DNA from: Heliopora coerulea
Taxonomy: Eukaryota; Cnidaria; Anthozoa; Scleralcyonacea; Helioporidae
Reading direction: 5' to 3'
NCBI GenBank assembly: GCA_030142905.1
Contig: JASJOG010000202.1
Span: 526,768-590,767, forward strand
DNA length: 64,000 nt
Made by a program: the position numbers and the translations under genes
Part shown: positions 1 to 11,600 of the stretch, one piece after another
Position numbering within the stretch: position 1 is the first letter of the stretch
Layout of the letters: every line of letters starts with the position of its first letter
Notes under the pieces: generated by a model
What the model saw: only the letters and a program-made list of their open reading frames with translations
What the model was told of the DNA's origin: nothing
Databases searched by the model: none

Positions 1-680
1 TGTTACTTGCTACGGCCACTGCTGATGACTCTGCTGTTTCACACCACTGCTACTTATGCCACTGGTACTAGAAGTGATGTTACTGCTACCTGTACTGCTA
101 TTTCTTATGGTATACTTCTACAACTCATACTGCTACCTATAAGAGTCCTGCTGCTGCTACTGGTGCTACTGCTACTGCACTGCTACTACTATTACTACTG
201 CTGCTACTACAGATGGTTCTCCTGATACTTCCGCTTCTGCTACTGGTGCTGCTGCTATTGCTGCTACTACTTTTGCTACTGCTTCTGCTACTACTGTCAA
301 TACGACTACTATTGGTGCTGCTGCTGCTACTTATGCTACTGCTACTGGTGCTGCTGCTACTACTGCTACTGTTACTGCTGCTACTCTTGCTACTGTTACT
401 ACTCCTGATACTTCTAGTGATACTGCAAATGTTGCTACTGTTGCTGCGGCTGTTACGTATACTACTAGTGTACTACTCTTGATACTGGTACTGCTTCTGA
501 TACTACTGCTGCGGCTTCTGATGCTACTGCTGCGGCTTCTGATACTACTGCTACGGCTACTACTGTTACTGCTTCTATCTCTGATACTTCTAGTGATACT
601 GCTACTGCAACAGTTACTACTGCTGCTAATGCTGCTGGTGCAATTACTTCTACTTCTACTGCCGTGTTGATGCTACTTCT
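1..680. repeat. Degenerate trinucleotide (ACT/GCT/GTT/GAT) repeat tract
   Basis: Imperfect triplets of the form xCT/xTT repeat for about 670 bases. Read with T in third position the + strand gives Thr/Ala/Ser/Asp-rich peptide (for example around 371-470 and again around 541-660), but the two stretches lie in different frames, with a stop near 467 in the second frame. The other frames give poly-Leu, which is a repeat artefact. The downstream frame runs past the repeat into a hydrophobic stretch (about 664-720) and stops near 787. It could be a decayed mucin-like exon or simply a microsatellite; the latter is the safer reading. Confidence 0.7.
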
Positions 681-1463
681 ACTGGTATTCGTCCTAGGAC
701 TTGTACTGGCACTTGTGCCCCTGAAGGGGGTCTATGGTTACCCGACGGGAGGCTGTAGCCCCCTCTGCTTCCTTTGGCGCCAATCCTGACTTGTACCATT
801 ACTTCTGGTGCTGAATAAATACAATAAATGAAAGTATAAACCAGATGTGAAAATGGATTAGAAAATAGCCTATCAAATAGAAGAAAGAGTGGTTAAGAGA
901 AGTTGAGTAATAGACGGCAAAAATTAACGTATGAAATGGTGGAAGTATTTTAATTTCACTCTCATTTTTTGCAGGACGTTGTCCTTCTGTGATGATGGAA
1001 GCTGTCTTTCTCACTTTCCGCCTCAAAAATTGTAGCTTTTATACTATTAAGTTGATATAACTCAGTTCACGTAAATAGGCAGTAGCTCTGAGCTTGCCAA
1101 GAGAAGGAAGTAAACTTTCCTGGTTGGAGACTGGGGCAAGATCTTGCTCACGATATCTTACTTCTAGAGATAGCAAAGTGGTGCGAAAACTCTTTACCAC
1201 TCAAATAATAGTCAGTACTAGCTGCAATTTGGATTCGTCTTTTTTATTTTTGAACGTGCTGAGGGATAAGCCCTCGGTTGCACCCCAGAAAACCGACTGG
1301 AGATTTTTAGATATTCTTTAGGTCTTTAAAATTTACATTGTCTACAGTTACCAAACTGACCAGTCTAATCGTGCCAATGGAAAACGGCTGAAGAAATTGA
1401 GGAAAAATGGCAGATTTGTTCTTTTTCCACTTATACTTGCAACTCTTTATTTATGAAGTCATA

Positions 1464-1681
1464 GAACGCGTTCACACGATACCGGTACGAAACTGCACCG
1501 GCATCAAAGTATCACGGTACGAACCTGTTCACACGATTACGGTTTCACATTACGGTTTCAAATCGTTACGGTTAGCATTACGGTTTCATGCTTTTTCATA
1601 CCGGTACCGTGTGAACGCAAGGCCTAACCGTAATAATTTCGTTACGGTTTCATTTCGTACCGGTATCGTGTGAACGGGGTC
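1464..1681. mobile_element. 218-bp PIF/Harbinger-type MITE, copy 1
   Basis: The ends form terminal inverted repeats built on CGTTCACACGATACCGGTA, and the interior is filled with alternating direct and inverted copies of short motifs such as ATTACGGTTTCA and TAACCGTAA. The flanks carry ATA on both sides, compatible with a 3-bp target duplication. A second copy at 12947-13164 has exactly the same length. No coding capacity is seen; the ORFs across it are artefacts of the repeat. Confidence 0.8.
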
Positions 1682-4600
1682 ATAGAGACTAGAAAATCAC
1701 TACCCGAGGATCGAATTCCTATTAAACCTCCCGCTTGATTCGGGTCATTTAGTGACATTTCCTCGGGCCTTCGGCCAGAAGAAATTTTACTGAACGACCG
1801 TCATCCAGCGGAAGGTTTAATAGCTAATACACCTCATTTCGTGGTATTACTTATAATTAGAACTTAAAGGCATCGTGTCACCAAACTATTCCTGTAACTC
1901 GTAAAAGCTTAAAGCCGCGGACTTTAAGTCTGGTGAGTTTTTTTAAAATTTAGTTGAAAAGTTGAAAAGGTATTTTCAACATTCTGGTTTCTGTTGCGTT
2001 TCCATGACAACCGCCACCTCTTTGAATCTCAAGTGATTCAAAAGTACTGTAATCTCATACAAACAGTATGACGTCATATTGACGTTTCAATCTGATTAAA
2101 ATTTTTATTTAACATCACTCCTCGTCTTATAATACACTAACACATCACATGCCAAATATCTTTTTGAAATCAGGGAAGACACTTCAGCAATCTTGCAAGA
2201 AAGTTCCAATGTCTAGTGTTGGGAAAAACGTAAATTTCAATTGTATTTGACGTTACCACAACACCATAAAGTGAAAATTAAAGTCTGTAATTTTTCTGGA
2301 AAGGACTTACCTTACGTTATATCATCGTTGGCCCAGTTTCTTTTGTTCTCAAGAGGATTATAACTAACTTATAAACCTCATAAAGATATTCATGAACTTT
2401 CTGCAGAAATTTCGCCATTTCTATACGTTTGTCAGACAAGTTAAATACTTCTTCAACTTCGAAACTTCACCAACGATGATATAAGTAGGTTATGTACCTC
2501 GACCTCGGTGTTTGAGCGATATATCAACAAAATAAACAAACACTTCGGTCACGATATGTAACCTTTACTTATACCTGGTGCCACAATTAGTTTGTAAAGT
2601 TTCAGAAATGCTCAAGTTATAGCAAGTGTGGTAAATAACGGCCTCTCCTAAGCCTGAGAGGTCTTAAAAAGCCCAGTCCGAATAAGATTAAAACAACTTC
2701 ACGTTGTCCAGGGCATTTCGCTTTTTTATGTACACCCAGCAACATTCGAGGTACACATTAATACTTAATATACATTTGGATTGTGAGAGCTTCAGTGAGA
2801 GTATTGGGTACAGCTGGATTACTTATTTGTTTATTTTTCATTTTATTTATTTGTAAGGTAAGTTAATTACGCAAAAGTAAAGACCAGTTAATGGGGACCA
2901 GGTTATATCAAAATCGAACAACATAGGAATCGTCCCCTAGCGGTAAATCTCGGGGTAATAAGGACAAAATTCGAAAGAGATGACCCGTGATGGTTACAGA
3001 TTTTACAAGCTTCAACGTTCTTATCAGCTATTTATGAATTTTTCATTGTTAAAAAGCATTGTATCGGGACTCTGCTTGGTGAGGCTTTTTATCACTAGTG
3101 GAAGCAGTTGCATCAACGTTATTAGCTTTCGCGTCTGGACTTTGTAACCCCAAGAGTACTAATGGCGGGTCGCTATGCAGGTTTCGTCCCGATTGGCTGA
3201 AGGTTTTCCCGCCTCTTCAGTAAACTTGGAACAGGTTTCAACGTGGCTGATTGTAGACCAAGGAAGAAGGTAAAGGAAACATAAAAAAATTAAAAACTTC
3301 ATAGTGAAAGACTCTAGCAAGAACTAAAAGGTATGAGACACGTTTATATTGGGACTAGTTTACACTTTCGCAACAAAGAAAACGTGCTGCCATTCAGTCA
3401 GTTACGTTCGCTGTCCTCCGCAAAAATTACTTGAAAATCTCAATATTTATTATCTGAGTATTTAGGTTTGTTTTTAAAATTTTATTTGTTCGTTTGTGGC
3501 AAGCTCTTGTTTGGCAAGGTGCCTTGCCATCTTTCAAAAACTGGTCGTGCCAGCTTTTGAACAGGGAAACTGGTTCTTTGACAGTTTGTCATATCGATTA
3601 TGTACAGTGTTTTTAAACGCTGTTATAGTCGAACTATTTATCGTTTAAACGAACCTTGACGCCCCCGTTTTTCTGTATGACTACGATATGAGTTGATAGC
3701 GAGCAACACAGGAATCAATAAGGCTTCGGCAGTAGCAAAATCTAGGTTTTCCCGATGAGCTTTAAAGTATCGCTTTATCGGGTAACTGAAGACTAGACCA
3801 AATTTCTCTTAGGACTGCGAAAAGATATGCGCTGTCACACTGAATTATGCCAGATATTGACTTTGTATATTTTAAAGTTAAGTGTCTATTCATACTCGAT
3901 AACCTTATCAGCTACCTCAACTGTTGCGATCAGTCACGGCAGTTATCAATCTTTGAACTTTTTAGCTTCTTTAACTCTGTCTATACGCAGTACCCTTTAT
4001 TTATATTTTTGTCCACTGGCGTAATTGGCAAGTATTTTGCCAGCCAGGCTTAATAAGTTATCCGCCAAAACAACAATTAAAATCCTAGCCACACGATGGC
4101 AAAGAACGGTTTCTCAGATTTTACTTCTGCAGGTTAGTATGGCAAAAAGACGACAAAGGCAGGCAGAGAGTATGACTATACTTTCAATTTGATATTATAC
4201 TCTTAAATTCAAGTAAATAAAAATATTACAAAAGAAAACAAACTGAGCAAAAGATAAAAAAAAACCCGGAAAGGACAAGGTAGTCTCTAGGACGTTAATC
4301 TTATCTGGTCAATTTAACATTCTTCATCTTCTGCAATCAGGTCAAGACTGTCTGACCACTCAGTGTATAAATTTAAAAATGGAAAAAAACATGTTTTCAT
4401 CAGCGGTGACTCCGATTCGTTATTGCAAATTCACCTTTGGCGAATGAAATTTAATTTTTTAAACGCCAAATGTTTTTTTTCCAGTCGCCATGACAAGTAA
4501 ATCTCTCGCCAATTTCAGCGCTATAGAAAGTACCACACAGAAACATAAAAGGCGCTGGAATCCTTGCTTTTAATGTTTTATGCAGTAACCCCTACTTTCC

Positions 4601-4869
4601 CTCATTCCCTCTTGGTCTGTGACAATATTACGGCCAAGTCCGATCCATGTGTGTAGAAAGATTGAGAACCGCTCATTTTGATGGCGGCTAGGAGTAAAGG
4701 TCAACCATCAGGATGAAGGAAATATCAATATTTCTTCTCACGATTCAGGTAGTTCACTATCTCTTAGCTCTGACTGTTTTTAAAACTCGCGCTCAAGAAA
4801 GGTTAAGGTAAAAATAAAGTACATTTATTTATACTGGATAACCCCACCAGCTACCTAAGCTGTTCTCCC
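1682..4869. other. Gene-free stretch
   Basis: No recognisable exon, RNA gene or long open frame on either strand. One local structure is visible: TATATCATCGTTGG at about 2317-2330 recurs inverted at about 2473-2486, which may mark a small foldback element. GC content is low and ORFs are short and uninformative. Confidence 0.5.
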
Positions 4870-5090
4870 TAGAGGTCCAGATAGGGCCACCCCTCATGGG
4901 TCCAGTGTTAGTACAGGAAGAAACCGGAGTACCCGAAGAAAACCTGCGATGCTTGGTAGAGTCAAACTGGACAATACTCTTCTCACATGTAACCAAGGTA
5001 ACTTTAATCAGATAACTGCGCGGAGCCGGAATCGAACCCTAGTCACAGTGGTGAGAGACACGTGCACTTCCACTGTGCCACCAGCACTCC
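4870..5090 (-). repeat. tRNA-derived SINE
   Basis: On the minus strand the segment 5090-5016 carries an A-box-like TGGCACAGTGG and a B-box-like GGTTCGATTCC at tRNA spacing, giving a tRNA-like head. About 140 bases of non-tRNA body follow, down to about 4870. It does not fold into a convincing functional tRNA, so a SINE is the better reading. The body boundary is an estimate. Confidence 0.5.
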
Positions 5091-5490
5091 AAGTCCTAAA
5101 ATATTTTGTCAAATGAACACATCGCGGTTATGAAAAATCACTAAATTGAAATCTTAGAGTACTTGCAACCCTCAACCCTCAAACACCAACCACTCTACTT
5201 AAGCAAGTAAACACAATATACGAATTGAAATTTGACAAAACATGCCTAACAGCTCGACAAAGACGATACGAACTTCCATTTGTAGTACTTTTCTTCTGGA
5301 TTTCCGTATCGTCACCAAAACCTGGCTCATCACGTGTACACTGCGCTGAAGACCTCACTACCTAGCACAATTAGGCAGCTACTAGAGTATTACTGCGGTG
5401 CTATATCCATTGTATTAACATATTAATATATATTATATTCAACTGAGTGACGTAAAAAATGAACGTATTTCTGTTTTCTTTTTCGATGAT

Positions 5491-5604
5491 TTAGAGCTCC
5501 AAACGCCAGAGATGAACCACATGGTCACCACCAGCAGCACAGACAGGAAAGTGACTGTGCCAACTTATTCCACCTCCAACCTTTAAATTTCCGGTGACGG
5601 GATT
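5491..5604 (-). CDS. NUP37: Nup37 coding exon 7 and stop (residues about 292-328)
   Basis: The acceptor is CCAG at 5608-5605. It reads NPVTGNLKVGGGISWHSHFP, then VCAAGGDHVVHLWRLEL and TAA at 5493-5491. The SWH and GGDH motifs close the last blade as in animal Nup37. No AATAAA is obvious immediately downstream. Confidence 0.9.
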   Translation of the reverse strand, partial: NPVTGNLKVGGGISWHSHFPVCAAGGDHVVHLWRLEL

Positions 5605-8600
5605 CTGGAATGTACCGTTATAGGAAAAAATTAGTGAATTGGTGAGTAAGAAGCGTCGATTTCAGTACCTTACATGTTCTATATGCTTCTAACTCGGCGG
5701 CATTATCTCGATAAGGAAACTGAACCGCTTTGACTGCAGAAATAGCACTCGAAGTCAAATCCGAGTAAGGAGTTTAGTAAGCATTGCAGATGAGATTACA
5801 ATTGCCGGTTTACATAATGTTAGCTGAATGTAGCAACCAGTATGTTTTTAAATGTTAACGTTTGTGATGACAATGATGTGTCTTTCCGTTCTCTTTGGGT
5901 ATTAAATGTTTCCACGAAAAAGAAAACGGCGTCAATGTGTTCTGATTACTGTATTTTCAGGACGTAGGAAACAGACTATTACTTTTATCACCGGGGTTAA
6001 GATAAAATGTATGGTATAAGGCCTCAGATGTACCTCATGATGACCAACTTGATAAACTTTGATCTGGTTTCCGGGACGACCAGAAGTAGCGAACAGACCG
6101 TCAGTTATCCTACACCACCTACGAAGAAATAAACATGAGATTTCAGGCCATTCCTATCAACGCCTGGTAAAGGATTTGATTTCCCGAGAGAATAACGTTT
6201 CCTTTTCCCTCTATGAAAGTCTAGACCATACTTTCGTCTACGACGTTCTAACAAAGCCCAAGCCATGTAAAAGATTTACCGGCATGTGAAATACCTGAAA
6301 AGGCAGACACCTTCCAGATGAGCGTCTTTGGTTGCTTGAGGGGAACTATGAAAACAGATACCATTGTCACTGTCATAACTGTTATTATTTTTATCATAAT
6401 GGCTATCCCTATTATCATCATCCTCATAATTATATTTTTATTGCTATCATCTTCACTTAGCAGCATCATCATTACTATTATCACCATCATAATTGTTATC
6501 ATTACAGCCGAACCTCCCTGAGCGACCACCTCTCTTAAGTAACCACTGGTCCAAATTACGAAAATTTTGCAAATTAAATCATTACAGTTAAACATTTCGT
6601 AAGCGACGGCGACCACTTATTACGCTGATGGTTTGGAATTTTCAAATGTTTTTAACCTTCCGTAAGCGACCACGCAAAACCGGAAAAACAAAAACTGAAA
6701 AAGTCATAGCATGGCTATGACTATAGTATACATGCATGCGAAACATTTTAATTCGGAAACTGAAATCGGCCTAAGAATAAGTGATATTTTGTCAATCTAG
6801 TATGAAACGTAGACACTTGGCGTTAATCAGTCCAATACATTATACCCAAGACCTTCCAGTTTCAACTTCAGCCAAGGAATTGAAGTTTTACGGTCCCCGT
6901 GAAATGTGTATTTGAATTGTTTGCAGGTGGTATGTACCGATATTTTTACACAAAATCTGTTAAAAATCGCCTCTACAATCGTCGATGTGTAACATCGCCT
7001 GAACACCAAGATATAACGCGCAGATAGCGTACATCAATTTCACGTTTATCCGCATTCTATGTTATTGGCCAGTGAACAGCATACTACTTTTTTGCTCGTA
7101 TCAAAATCTGTGATACTTTTGTCTTGCTACACGCTTTTATACATAGATCAAGTCTCTGCAATTATGGATGCTCGAGATATCCAAATTTTAAGAACTATGT
7201 GGTCGGACCTCCCGTAAGCGACGACCTATGCACGACATTTCGGTTGGTCGCTTACGGGAGGTTTTACTCTATCACTATTAACATGATATTATTAATGTCA
7301 TCATAATCATCCTTACATCTGTCATCGTCGTCAACATTATTCAGTAAAAGGAATGACACGTAGTTTTAAGTAAGAAATAGCGTGGATATGATAAACCAAC
7401 CTGGACTGGGAAATATCCCAAATTTCCCACTCGTTTGAAGCCACAGCTCCAACTCTAATTGGGTTCGCTGTCGACCAATCAACGCACTTCAACGGAGCAG
7501 TGGTTGAACCAAGAGTCATGAAGGGTCGCTGGCTCACCGTATCGTAAAATCTGATTGTTCCATTTTTCTGCGCCACTAATATCTACTTGCAAATAAAAAC
7601 TTAATAACCAGGTCGTCGAAACATTGCAGAGTTGAGCTATACAACGGTAACAAGCTTTTTTATTTTATGCCGAAAACAAACACGGGTAGGTTTCGAATGT
7701 GTAAAGTGTAAAGAAGTTAATTAGTGATATGAAAGTTTTAGGGTGTGACTAGGGTGTGACGAGCACATGAATATTCTTTGATGTTTAGTAATTAGGTTGT
7801 GTTTTTTGTTTGTTTTTTTTTTTTGAAGTTGTAATCAAGAAATAAAGTTCATATACTAGTTGTGAATCATTTCCATGTTGTTCTTCGTTAAACCTTGTAT
7901 CAAAGAACAGCGAAAGGAAACGTCAAGCAAACTTCTGTATTCTCCAATTTGGGTATGTTTGGTAACTGACTTATTCTAATTTTCGACATTTGCAGGTTGT
8001 AACATACCCCTCCTTTCTAATCTTTATGTCACCTTTCTTCCCCTCTTCTTCTCACTCGCTGTGCTTTCCTTCACTTTCATCTGCCTGTCTGCTTGCCAGC
8101 ACGCCAGTGTCTTTGCTTCCGTCCATCTGTATGTCTTTCCTACCATTGTTCGTCATTTTTATACCAGTCTTATTCTTTCTCTCTTATTCTCAATCTCTCC
8201 TCAATTTGTTCAGTTCAAATTACGAATTTGTTTCTGTCAAAGGTTGTAGGAAATGTTTCATTTCAGTCGGAAAATATGTTCTAGTCACTGAATTATACAC
8301 TCATATAATAATAAAACACTTTGGTATAATTACAGATGATTATCAAAAATCCCGCGAGGAGATCAGCTAATAATTACTTCATATTTCTCGATTATCGATT
8401 ATAACTAAATGAAGGAATTTACGCAGAATGGCCGGTACCTCTGCATAATTATGTGTCCGAGGAGTTTTTCAAACAACTTGTTTATTATTTATACTAAAAC
8501 AATTACTCGCATCAAGCTCAGTGAATTTTGAACAATTATATAAATATCATTCACCATGTTTTAGCATGTTTCTGGAATAAATGTTCTAGTGCATACATTT

Positions 8601-11600
8601 TCTAAAATTTTTGCAACAATGTTACGTAGGTCGGCTTGTCGCCTGCTTGTACTTTATAAACCAATTGTTTTAAAAAAGGGTCCTGAGTACATTTATCGCT
8701 AAAAAGTAAGAGAAATACATCCCAACGAATACTTTAATGCCAAATTTCGTGGCTTTGTTGGTAGTATCTAGTACCAAGCGGCTTCGGTTACTAAAAGAAT
8801 TCTTCAGTGACTCAAACAAAACGGGAAGCCATTTTGTTTTGCTCGGAAGTGAACAGTGCTAGTTATTTCGACACAGTGGAACCGATCAGATTGTGCAGAA
8901 AACACAATTCGTGCACCTGTGAGGTGCACAAACATTTAACCAATTAACAATTAACAATTATTCGCTGAAGGCTCAGTGAATATTGTTGAATAATCCCCAA
9001 GATGAAAAATTGTTTTAGTATAATTAAACAGCTAATTTGAAAGAAAGTAGTACACGAATCGTTTTTAAAATTCCTTGGTAACGTTTACAAATGTTGCCGC
9101 CATTTTGCGTAAATGGCTTGTAAGACATAAGTTTTGGCCAATCACCGAGCGCAATTTTTTTAGTCACCAATGTAATTATACTAATGTTCAATTATCTCAT
9201 CGGCTTTGTTTCGGGGATTATTCATCAATATTCACCTCACATTCAGCAAATCGCTGTTAAAAATCGCTCTTTTCACGTTTGGTTAACATACGCAATGAAG
9301 AATGTCAACGTGAACATTTTGGGTCACGCCACTAGTATGTAGGTTGTGTTCTTTTTTTCTTCTTTTTTTTGAAGTTGTAATCAAGAAATAAAATTCATAT
9401 ACTAGTTGATTCATATAAAATTCATATAAATTCATATAAATATTCATATAAAATTCATATATATATTCATATAAAATTCATATATATATTCATATAAAAT
9501 TCATATATATATTCATATAAAATTCATACTATAACTATATCCATATAAAATTCATATACTATACTATAATAAAATTCATATACCGACAAGGTATTACACG
9601 TAACATATCAAATACCAAGCAGAGAACTGAAAAACAAGGCGATGCCGAATTTTTTAGACGCTGTTCAAGACGTTCGATTGAGTTGTTCGATGGACAGCTT
9701 ATGAACTCACGACTGTTCGATATACTTTCTGAAATGAACTAATATTTCATGAGAGAACCAAGGCATAAGTTGGCTTAATTTTTTATTACTACGCAAGTGT
9801 TTCATCGTGTTATGAAAACGTTTCTCGGTTGTGATTTTGCTTTGTGCTTTCCACATGAATTGTTAGTCTTAGCTATGGGGTAGAAATTAACAATTGTCCA
9901 ACCTTGTTTTGTTCATTCGGGATCCACTTTACAGACACTCCAGGAGACGATAGGCGAAACGAGCTTTTTTCCTGACCACTCTCAACATCCCACAGACGGC
10001 AGGTGCGGTCATCTAAAAAAGAAATTACCAACTTCACTTTAGAGCCATTGTTTTCAATGAAACTGCAGAACGAAGACGTTATGTTTCTAAGGATGGACAA
10101 TAATATGAGTACATACCAGAATACAAGGATCTGAAGAAACCTCTATATACACACCTGTTGCTGAAAGTAATGTAGTTGAACTATAACTGGGCTGTGAGTT
10201 ATGCTCTTATCTGAAAGCAAATATTAATTTCCGCCGAACTTTGACTTCTCGAAATCCAAGAATTTTTACCTAAGCTCTTTCAGTGTTTAAAAAGACATAT
10301 ATATCAATCACACAGCCAATGATTTCTTACTGAGTTGATGTGGCGAGATGTTCAAGACATTAAAATGATCACAAAAGCCACACTTTAAGCCTGTCATCAC
10401 TTCGGCCTCGTCTTTTATCTACCTTTTGTCCTTTACACTCGATGCAACGTTTCTATGCACGAGTGCCTAAACAAAAGGAACTGAGTTTAACCTTCTTAAT
10501 TTTGTGAACACCTTCTCTTTCTATTATCCTAGCAGTCTGGGCAAGTTCGATTTCTTTTGGAGAAAAACGTCGACCTACACGGTAAGTGGAAATTATAACT
10601 GTTGCAAGTTAAACTACCACGAGAATGGAACTCCGAAAAACAACTTCTTGCAAACTGAAGATATGTTTGTAATAAGCCTATTGTTTGACATGACTTTGAA
10701 ATAAAGTCGTAATAATACCGTTTACATTTGTTTTGTTTTTAACTTAAATGTTAAGTTTGGCTTAAGCTGTTTTTCGGGAGTTTGCATCTTACTTTATGTC
10801 TTAAATAGTCGGCAGATATAATGGCTTTTTAAACTACAATTGAAACCTCAAATATGAATTTCCATGTTATCTCTAATAATAAAGCATTATGAATGTACTG
10901 CATGACAATAAATAAGAGTTCTGTTACATTTTCTGAAGTAAAAATAAAATTATGTAAAATTAAATTATATTTAAAATTAAAAAAATAAAATTATGATGTA
11001 GGAGCAACGTTATTATAGGGAAGGTCGGTATACCTGTATAGCGACATAACGACACTGGCATACTGATGGCGTTGCCTTGCTTATTGGTTTAAAAATGTGG
11101 GATTTTCAATAACGTCGATACAATGGTTCTGCCGACATGCCTAATCAAGTATCAGTTTGGGGACATGGATACACTATTAATGTTAATACGCGTGATTGAA
11201 TATAAACATTCTGTAGTTAACCATTGGTTAAAATCAGCCGGTGTAGGGATTGCCGAATCAGTGACAAAAAGTGGTTATTCCATTCATGTTGAAAAGTTTA
11301 TATTCTTTTGTGAAGCTGGAAATTTAAGAGCCGTTTCCTTGAATATCATTTGTGTACCGCATTTATTTTTTATACTGACCCTGCTCATTATACTTACCCA
11401 ATAAAGAAACGCATGAAGTGCATTAGGGTGCTAAAACGTCTAAAACTGAAATCTAATGATTGGTTTGGAAAATCAAACTTACCCCCCAAAATACATTTGA
11501 AAACTGCTGAGACCCTATTCGAAATCTTAGAATTTTAATTGCGTTGCAACAGTACAGTACACTCTTCTTCATTTTTCTTAATATATTAGCTTCGGTTGTC

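Noticed and set aside
213..670. Poly-leucine open frames
   Set aside because: They are off-frame readings of CTG/CTA triplet repeats, with no start context or homology.
7990..8370. Serine/phenylalanine-rich open frame on the + strand
   Set aside because: A pyrimidine-rich intron of Nup37; three overlapping frames are open and none resembles a family.
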